DNA from: Acidobacteriota bacterium
Lineage (GTDB): Bacteria > Acidobacteriota > Terriglobia > Acidiferrales > UBA7541
Assembly (NCBI GenBank): GCA_003224515.1
Contig: QHZC01000049.1
Coordinates: forward strand, 12,745-22,099
Direction of reading: 5' to 3'
Length of the DNA: 9,355 nucleotides
Position 1 is the first letter of the stretch, and the number at the start of each line of letters is the position of its first letter. Under the pieces are notes generated by a model. That model was not told where the DNA came from, searched no databases, and saw only the letters and a program-made list of their open reading frames with translations. The position numbers were made by a program, and so were the translations under genes. This document shows positions 5,157 through 9,355 of the stretch, piece after piece.

Positions 5157-6743
5157 ATGAGCGATTTCTGGAAACAGTGCGAAGGTCAGGTCATCGACAA
5201 TCGATTCCGGCTGCGACATTACTTAGGGGGTACGGATGATTCCGCCGTTTTCCTCACACAGCTCGCCGGTCCGCAATCTCAAAAAGCTGCCATCAAATTT
5301 ATTCCCGCCGGTACCACCGCCGATCTGCAGCTCTCTCTTTGGCGCCGCGCAACGGAGCTCGCTCATCCCAATCTGATCCGCATCTTCGATATCGGCCGGT
5401 GCCGCCTTGAGAATAGGGATCGTCTCTACGTCGTGATGGAGCATGCCGAAGAAGACCTCTCCCAGATTCTCCCCCAGCGCGCTCTCACGGTTTCCGAAAG
5501 CCGCGAAATGCTCGAACCCGTGCTCGATGTTCTCGTTTATCTCCACAGCAAAGGCCTCGTTCATTCGCGCATCAAACCTTCCAACATTCTCGCCACTGCC
5601 GATCAACTCAAGCTTTCCAGCGACACACTCTTCCCCATCGGCGAATCCCGCAAATCATCGGGCAAGTTCGATGCTCACGACGCTCCCGAAAGCGCGGCTT
5701 CTCCACTGTCCGCTGCCTCCGACGTCTGGTGTCTCGGCATGACCCTGGTCGAAACACTCACGCAGCGCGCACCTGTCTTGCAGCCCGGAAACCAAGCCGA
5801 CCCGCTCGTCCCCGATACGCTTCCCCAGCCTTTCCTCGATATCGCGCGTCACGCACTTCGCCGCGATCCACGGCGCCGCTGGACCGTTCCCGAAATTGCT
5901 GCGCGTCTGAATCCTGTCGCCGTCGCCGCTGCCGCCGGCCAATCCGTTTCTCCGTTGGCTGTTCCGCTCTCTGCGGTTCCTGCAGTTCCGGCGGCAAAGC
6001 TGCAAGTCCCAAGGTTCGACGTACCTCCGCCAAGACCGCAAGCGCAACCGCCAAGGCTGCCAGCCGCGAACCCGCCGAAGCAAGCTCTTGTTCTCCCCAA
6101 CTATGTCGTTCCTGCTGCTGCTGGACTTTTTGTCATTGTCGCCATTCTTGTGCTGCCGAAAATCCTCGGCCATCGTCCCGACTCTTCGTCGTCCGCCGCA
6201 ACGGCCCCAGCTCAGCCCGCAGGACCGCCAAAAGCGACCGAGCCGCCGGCGCGTCGTGAAATCCCGCCAGCTCCAAAGCCATCTGCGTCAACCACAGCGC
6301 AAAACTCGCTGAAAACTGCCGCCGAGAAAAAGCCTGCGGCGCAGCCGCAGAGTTTGCCGGAGGCCGCGCCAACTCCTGCTGCTGTGCACACCGACGTCTT
6401 CCCATCTGCAAACGCGCCGAGCGCTTCCGCTTCGTCTTCCACGCGCGGCGAAGTCCTCGACGAGATTTTGCCGGAAGTCCCCGCGAAGGCGCGCGCTACC
6501 ATTCGCGGTATCGTTCGCGTCCGCGTCCGAGTTCACGTCGATCCCACGGGCAACGTCACCGAGGCTGCGCTCGATTCTCCCGGCCCCAGTAAGTATTTCG
6601 CCAACCTTGCTCTCAAAGCCGCCCGTGACTGGCAATTTGGTTCACCCGAAATCGGCGGCCACAGCGCCCCCAGCGAATGGCTCATCCGCTTTGAATTCTC
6701 GCCATCTGGTTCTAAGGCCTTTCCAAGACAAGCGGCGCCGTAG
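5157..6743 (+). CDS. Membrane pseudokinase fused to a TonB C-terminal domain
   Basis: A 528-residue protein. Residues about 15-252 have the bacterial Ser/Thr (Hanks-type) kinase fold: AAIKF with Lys47, LAHPNLIRIFDIG (68-80), YVVMEHAEEDLSQIL (91-105), VHSRIKPSNIL (135-145), APES (176-179), SDVWCLGMTLVETLT (188-202) and RRDPRRRWTVPEIAARL (235-251). The catalytic residues are gone: HRD is HSR (136-138), DFG is replaced in LKLSSDT (151-157), and the glycine loop is YLGGTDDSAV. It should be a pseudokinase. A Pro-rich linker (about 263-312) leads to one transmembrane helix (about 317-337), a second Pro/Ala/Ser-rich stretch (340-430), and a TonB-type C-terminus (437-514: GIVRVRVRVHVDPTGNVTEA, ALKAARDWQFGSP, EWLIRFEF). 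Expected topology is kinase fold in the cytoplasm and TonB domain in the periplasm. The start is fixed by GGAGG six bases upstream of ATG 5157. It ends 19 bp from the convergent lipase remnant. Confidence 0.87.
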   Translation: MSDFWKQCEGQVIDNRFRLRHYLGGTDDSAVFLTQLAGPQSQKAAIKFIPAGTTADLQLSLWRRATELAHPNLIRIFDIGRCRLENRDRLYVVMEHAEEDLSQILPQRALTVSESREMLEPVLDVLVYLHSKGLVHSRIKPSNILATADQLKLSSDTLFPIGESRKSSGKFDAHDAPESAASPLSAASDVWCLGMTLVETLTQRAPVLQPGNQADPLVPDTLPQPFLDIARHALRRDPRRRWTVPEIAARLNPVAVAAAAGQSVSPLAVPLSAVPAVPAAKLQVPRFDVPPPRPQAQPPRLPAANPPKQALVLPNYVVPAAAGLFVIVAILVLPKILGHRPDSSSSAATAPAQPAGPPKATEPPARREIPPAPKPSASTTAQNSLKTAAEKKPAAQPQSLPEAAPTPAAVHTDVFPSANAPSASASSSTRGEVLDEILPEVPAKARATIRGIVRVRVRVHVDPTGNVTEAALDSPGPSKYFANLALKAARDWQFGSPEIGGHSAPSEWLIRFEFSPSGSKAFPRQAAP

Positions 6744-6762
6744 GGACTGCTGCCGAGAGCCT

Positions 6763-7533
6763 CTATGGCGGTGCCGCCGCACTCGCGGTGAGATAATTGA
6801 TAGGCGTGTGGTCGGCGAGATCGCGGACGGCGACATTGCCGCGCGGGCGCGCGGGCGGTCCGCGGAAACAAAATCGTCGCTGGGATTCTCGATCACGTTG
6901 TGGTTGCGGTCGATGTAGTATGGCTCACCGAGATGCGCGTAGCCAACAAGGGCCGGAGGAAGCTGCGTGACCAGGTCGCAGCAGTCCACGTAGCGAAGAT
7001 TTTTCAGGCCCTTTCAGTGACGCTACAAAATCGTGGTCGCCCGCACGCGGAGAGCCGCTCGTGTATAGCGCGCTGGGAACTTTGCGCCCGCAAGCAGCGT
7101 AGCCAGTGCCGCTCCCCGGCTATGGCCGGTGAAAAGTAATTTGTAATCGATGGGCTGGATAACCGGGAACAGATCCGTTTCGACTTCAGCGAGCGCGTCC
7201 TTCGTAAACTTTTAGCCGTACCTTCCAGGGCACCAGCCTGGCGTCCACATCATCCATGACCTCGGGTGGGATCGACTTTGTCCGTGCCGCGGAAGCCGAC
7301 TGCTGCTAGTTTGTTTTCTTTCACCGCGTCGTCGTGAAGGGCCACGAAGCAATGTGTGCCCCCTTTTCTTTCGTGTCCCTTACTCTCGAAAAATCCCAGC
7401 GGTCGTTTGAAACCCAGCGGGGCGAGCTTTTCTGTGATCTTGTCTTGGTCGAAGGCAAAATTTGCGCCGAAAAGGAATCCAGAGACTTGGCGAGATCCTG
7501 CTGGCTCGCGCTAGCGGGGACGCCTTGACTCAT
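6763..7533 (-). pseudogene. Class 3 (fungal-type) lipase-like gene with about six frameshifts
   Basis: Pieced together over several frames, the minus strand encodes a lipase-class-3 alpha/beta hydrolase of about 255 residues. The order is MSQGVPASASQQDLAKSLD (from ATG 7533, with AGGAAGG upstream); FGANFAFDQDKITEKLAPLG to LAAVGFRGTDKVDP (7471 to about 7262); VMDDVDARLVPWKV (7260 to about 7215); KDALAEVETDLFPVIQPIDY then LLFTGHSRGAALATLLAGAK (7202 to about 7070, nucleophile Ser codon 7119-7121); LYTSGSPRAGDHDFVASLKG (from 7068); LKNLRYVDCCDLVTQLPPAL and EPYYIDRNHNVIENP (to about 6870); and GNVAVRDLADHTPINYLTAS (6840 to stop at 6763, likely catalytic His codon 6808-6810). Codon phase changes at each join. 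No long frame survives, so no lipase can be made. In-frame stop codons are nearly absent, so the damage is mostly small indels, either recent decay or sequencing error. Confidence 0.85.
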
Positions 7534-7781
7534 GATTACCTTCCTCGGCGAACGCCGGGAGCATAGCACTCGGTATCGCGGAGTAGAGAATTTAGAGCAG
7601 AAAGTGATCCATGAGCAGTGGACAGTGAGCAGGGCGAAGAAGAATGTGGGACGGGAGTCCGAGAGCGACGCAAGCAGAGTGAAGACTTCCACGGAGTCAG
7701 CGCAAGGACGGGAAGGAGGGCCAGTCGGGCCGCCAGGCTTGCCTAGCGTTGTCGCTCCAGGCACGTGCGCCACAACTCCCG
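7534..7781. other. Intergenic region between lipase remnant and thioredoxin-like gene
   Basis: About 330 bp separate the two start codons (7533 and 7864), which face apart. Apart from a three-unit heptamer repeat (7612-7632) and the promoter listed at its right end, nothing codes. A 91-codon plus-strand frame (7532-7807) has low-complexity composition (Glu/Ser/Arg, then Gly/Pro), no SD and no family resemblance, so I leave it out. Confidence 0.5.
7612..7632. repeat. Three tandem heptamers TGAGCAG / TGGACAG / TGAGCAG
   Basis: Units at 7612-7618, 7619-7625 and 7626-7632. The outer two are identical and the middle one differs at two positions. Short heptameric tandem repeats of this TGRRCAG type are familiar in intergenic DNA of several phyla, usually with more units, so this may be the worn end of a longer array. 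Confidence 0.55.
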
Positions 7782-7810
7782 CCGACAATGCCGCTGAGCG
7801 GCGCTAAAAT
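7782..7810 (+). promoter_or_regulatory. Candidate sigma-70-type promoter with a palindrome in the spacer
   Basis: -35 CCGACA (7782-7787, 4 of 6 to consensus), exactly 17 bp, then -10 TAAAAT (7805-7810, 5 of 6). Transcription would start near 7817, giving a leader of about 47 nt ending in GGAGG for the gene at 7864. The spacer contains a 13-bp palindrome GCCGCT-G-AGCGGC (7790-7802), well placed for a repressor or for MerR-like twisting, though no regulator gene is adjacent. Confidence 0.42.
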
Positions 7811-7863
7811 GGTCAAGGGAGTTTGTCGCAATCCCCGGAAAGACGCGGCCCACGGAGGCGGTC

Positions 7864-8376
7864 ATGTTCTTGCTGCTTTTCTTCTCGCTGGCGCTTCGCT
7901 ATCCCACGCCGGCTGCCGGCGAGATGGCGTGGCAGGCTGCGGCACCGCGCGCGACGCGCTACATTCCGGTGACGCGGTACGATCCCAAGCGTGATCCCGG
8001 CGCGGACCTGGCCAAGACTCTCGTCGAAGCCAAGCGCACGGGGCGCGACGTCCTTCTGGAAGTCGGCGGCGATTGGTGCGGCTGGTGCCTCGTCATGGAC
8101 AAGTTTTTCGCCGACCACGCTGACGTTCGAGCGCTGCGCGACCGAAACTTCGTGACCCTGAAAATCAACATGAGTCCTCAGAATGAGAACCGGGGATTTC
8201 TTTCCCGTTACCCAAAGATACCGGGTTATCCGTACCTGTTCGTGCTCGACGCGGATGGCAAGCTCCTGCACCCGCAGCGCGCCAACGAATTTGAGGACGG
8301 CGACACCTACAACGTCCCGCGCTTTGCGCGTTTCCTGACGGTCTATGGCCCCCACTCACCCCTCCCGGTAAAATGA
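7864..8376 (+). CDS. Exported thioredoxin-fold protein with CGWC active site
   Basis: A 170-residue protein with a short hydrophobic export signal (MFLLLFFSLALR, probable cleavage after PAAG near residue 19), weak in positive charge at the start. The thioredoxin fold begins around residue 45: DVLLEVGGDWCGWCLVMDKF (62-81) has the redox motif Cys72-Gly-Trp-Cys75, followed by a helix, NFVTLKINMS (95-104), and IPGYPYLFVLDADGKLL (119-135) with Pro123 at the cis-proline position. It resembles the thioredoxin_7/DUF255-like group, where the motif follows GA-x-WC, not classical thioredoxin or DsbA. Likely role: thiol reductase or disulfide handling outside the cytoplasm. GGAGG lies five bases before the ATG, confirming the start. 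The short C-terminus after residue 150 lacks the last strand-helix extension of some relatives. It is followed by the protease gene after 165 bp. Confidence 0.85.
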   Translation: MFLLLFFSLALRYPTPAAGEMAWQAAAPRATRYIPVTRYDPKRDPGADLAKTLVEAKRTGRDVLLEVGGDWCGWCLVMDKFFADHADVRALRDRNFVTLKINMSPQNENRGFLSRYPKIPGYPYLFVLDADGKLLHPQRANEFEDGDTYNVPRFARFLTVYGPHSPLPVK

Positions 8377-8471
8377 AGCCGTCCTCACTTGCAACCGCTC
8401 GCAAGCCCACGACGATTCGTTCGGCGGCCTAACTGACTAACGCCAGTTCTAACGCCCCTGCCATTGCCATT

Positions 8472-8502
8472 GGCCGCGTCCCTTGCAAAGCGGGGCGGGG
8501 CC
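8472..8502 (+). other. GC-rich hairpin upstream of the M50 protease gene
   Basis: GGCCGCGTCCC (8472-8482), a 9-base loop TTGCAAAGC, and GGGGCGGGGCC (8492-8502) pair over 11 positions with one G-G mismatch and one G-T wobble. No T-run follows, so a classic intrinsic terminator is not shown. It lies 39 bp before the protease start codon and would fold in the leader if the transcript comes from upstream. It could attenuate read-through from the thioredoxin-like gene. Confidence 0.35.
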
Positions 8503-8541
8503 ATCTACGCTACTGGGCCGGAGCAAACGAAGAGTACCTTC

Positions 8542-9249
8542 ATGGCCGATCTCCAACCGGAACTAATCGCGCTGGGATTTATCTGGTACGTTGCGTTTCT
8601 ATTCTCCACCACTTGCCACGAAGCAGCGCACGCGCTTGCCGCCAAAATCGGCGGGGACGACACCGCGTTTGTGGGCGGACAGGTGTCGCTCAACCCCGTT
8701 CCGCACATCCAGCGCGAGCCCTGGGGGATGGTGGTTTTTCCGATCCTGTCACTGATCGTGACTAGAAACCTGTTCGGCTGGGCCAGCGCGCCGTACGATC
8801 CCTTATGGGAGCGGCGACATCCGCGCCGGGCGGCCTGGATGGCGCTCGCCGGTCCGGCAACGAATTACACGTTGATGCTAATCGCGGCGGTGACGCTCCG
8901 TCTGGGCTGGACTTACCACTGGCTTCGGGTGGACGAAACCAGCGGCCGTGCGGACTTCCCTACAAGCGTCCTGGGCGTTTTCTTCTTTCTCAACCTGCTG
9001 CTAGGAACGTTTAATCTTCTGCCGGTTCCGCCGCTCGACGGAAGCACCGGCATCATGCTGTTCATGGGGGAAAACCGCGCGCAGCGATACCTGGACTGGC
9101 TGCGGGGCAACAGCTACGCGATGGTAGGACTGGTGGTGGCGGTTTTCGGGTTTCAATACATATTTGGGCCGATTGAGGGCGCGGCTATGGATGCATTGCT
9201 CCCACGGCAGCTTCTGTTGCCCCTTTTCCGAACGATTTTCCGGCATTGA
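8542..9249 (+). CDS. Site-2-protease-family (peptidase M50) membrane metalloprotease
   Basis: A 235-residue polytopic membrane protein. The zinc motif HEAAH (His26, Glu27, His30) lies in the first membrane segment (about 10-34), and the second metal site is NLLPVPPLDGS (158-168) with Asp166. Together these define the compact M50 site-2-protease family, whose members cut substrates within the membrane. Further membrane segments fall at about 62-79 (VVFPILSLIVTRNLFGW), 98-122 (MALAGPATNYTLMLIAAVTL), 143-160 (VLGVFFFLNLLLGTF) and 192-209 (YAMVGLVVAVFGFQYIFG). There is no PDZ domain or CBS pair. GWASAPYDP (79-87) is the equivalent of the family's GWAKPVPVNP-type segment. The ATG at 8542 is preferred (weak GAAGAG upstream); a TTG start at 8464 would add a non-conserved tail crossing the hairpin. 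The substrate is unknown. Confidence 0.88.
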   Translation: MADLQPELIALGFIWYVAFLFSTTCHEAAHALAAKIGGDDTAFVGGQVSLNPVPHIQREPWGMVVFPILSLIVTRNLFGWASAPYDPLWERRHPRRAAWMALAGPATNYTLMLIAAVTLRLGWTYHWLRVDETSGRADFPTSVLGVFFFLNLLLGTFNLLPVPPLDGSTGIMLFMGENRAQRYLDWLRGNSYAMVGLVVAVFGFQYIFGPIEGAAMDALLPRQLLLPLFRTIFRH

Positions 9250-9355
9250 GATCGCTGCCCCCGCCACCTGTAGTTCCGCAGCCTAACCGCTGCTAGCAAC
9301 CAGCAAGAGAACGCGACGCTCATTCCTCTTCTACCCAAGTGGCCGGCGATTCGTG
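9250..9355. other. Right-edge non-coding stretch
   Basis: The 106 bases after the protease stop contain no recognisable gene, no hairpin with a T-run and no repeat that I can support. Minus-strand open frames here extend back through the protease gene and are antisense shadows. Confidence 0.4.

Noticed and set aside
5655..6502. Long Arg-rich minus-strand frames opposite the pseudokinase-TonB gene
   Set aside because: These are antisense shadows produced by GC-rich codons. The plus strand carries clear kinase and TonB motifs over the same bases.
7532..7807. 91-codon plus-strand frame in the intergenic region
   Set aside because: Low-complexity composition, no SD, and it overlaps the heptamer repeat and the promoter of the thioredoxin-like gene.
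8464..8541. TTG start extending the M50 protease by 26 residues
   Set aside because: It would place the GC-rich hairpin in coding sequence and add a non-hydrophobic tail absent from the family. ATG 8542 fits better.

Overview
The window comes from a GC-rich, free-living bacterium. I would place it in Acidobacteriota. This is inference from gene content: a serine/threonine-kinase-like protein fused to a TonB C-terminus, small secreted proteins, a DUF1684 lipoprotein-type gene, and hybrid-kinase and PadR-like debris. No rRNA, tRNA, CRISPR array, transposase or prophage gene was seen, so the taxonomic call is soft.

Layout, left to right. (1) 1-896, minus: the N-terminal 298 codons of the NAD-binding alpha subunit of proton-translocating NAD(P) transhydrogenase (pntA), running off the left edge. 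(2) 1133-1605, minus: a small exported protein with its own strong intrinsic terminator. (3) 1606-1970: a 365-bp divergent intergenic region with a perfect 9-8-9 palindrome and, after it, an apparent degraded start of a PadR-type regulator. (4) 1971-4089, plus: an exported DUF1684 protein (possibly leaderless), a conserved helical protein of unknown function, and the tightly spaced pair yjdI-like iron-sulfur protein / yjdJ-like acetyltransferase. (5) 4101-4922: a 3-methyladenine DNA glycosylase gene broken by an internal deletion that also shifts the frame, followed by an antisense scrap of a hybrid histidine kinase receiver domain. (6) 5157-6743, plus: a pseudokinase - transmembrane - TonB C-terminal fusion. 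(7) 6763-7533, minus: a class 3 lipase-like gene ruined by about six frameshifts. (8) 7782-9249, plus: an exported thioredoxin-like protein with a recognisable promoter, then a site-2-protease-family (M50) membrane metalloprotease.

The intact genes point to redox balance (transhydrogenase, Fe-S protein, thioredoxin fold) and envelope functions (exported proteins, TonB fusion, intramembrane protease). No single pathway ties them together. The middle of the window is gene-decay territory: four broken or remnant loci lie between about 1.8 and 7.5 kb. I did not find a convincing new defence or mobile system. The most original item is the pseudokinase-TonB fusion.
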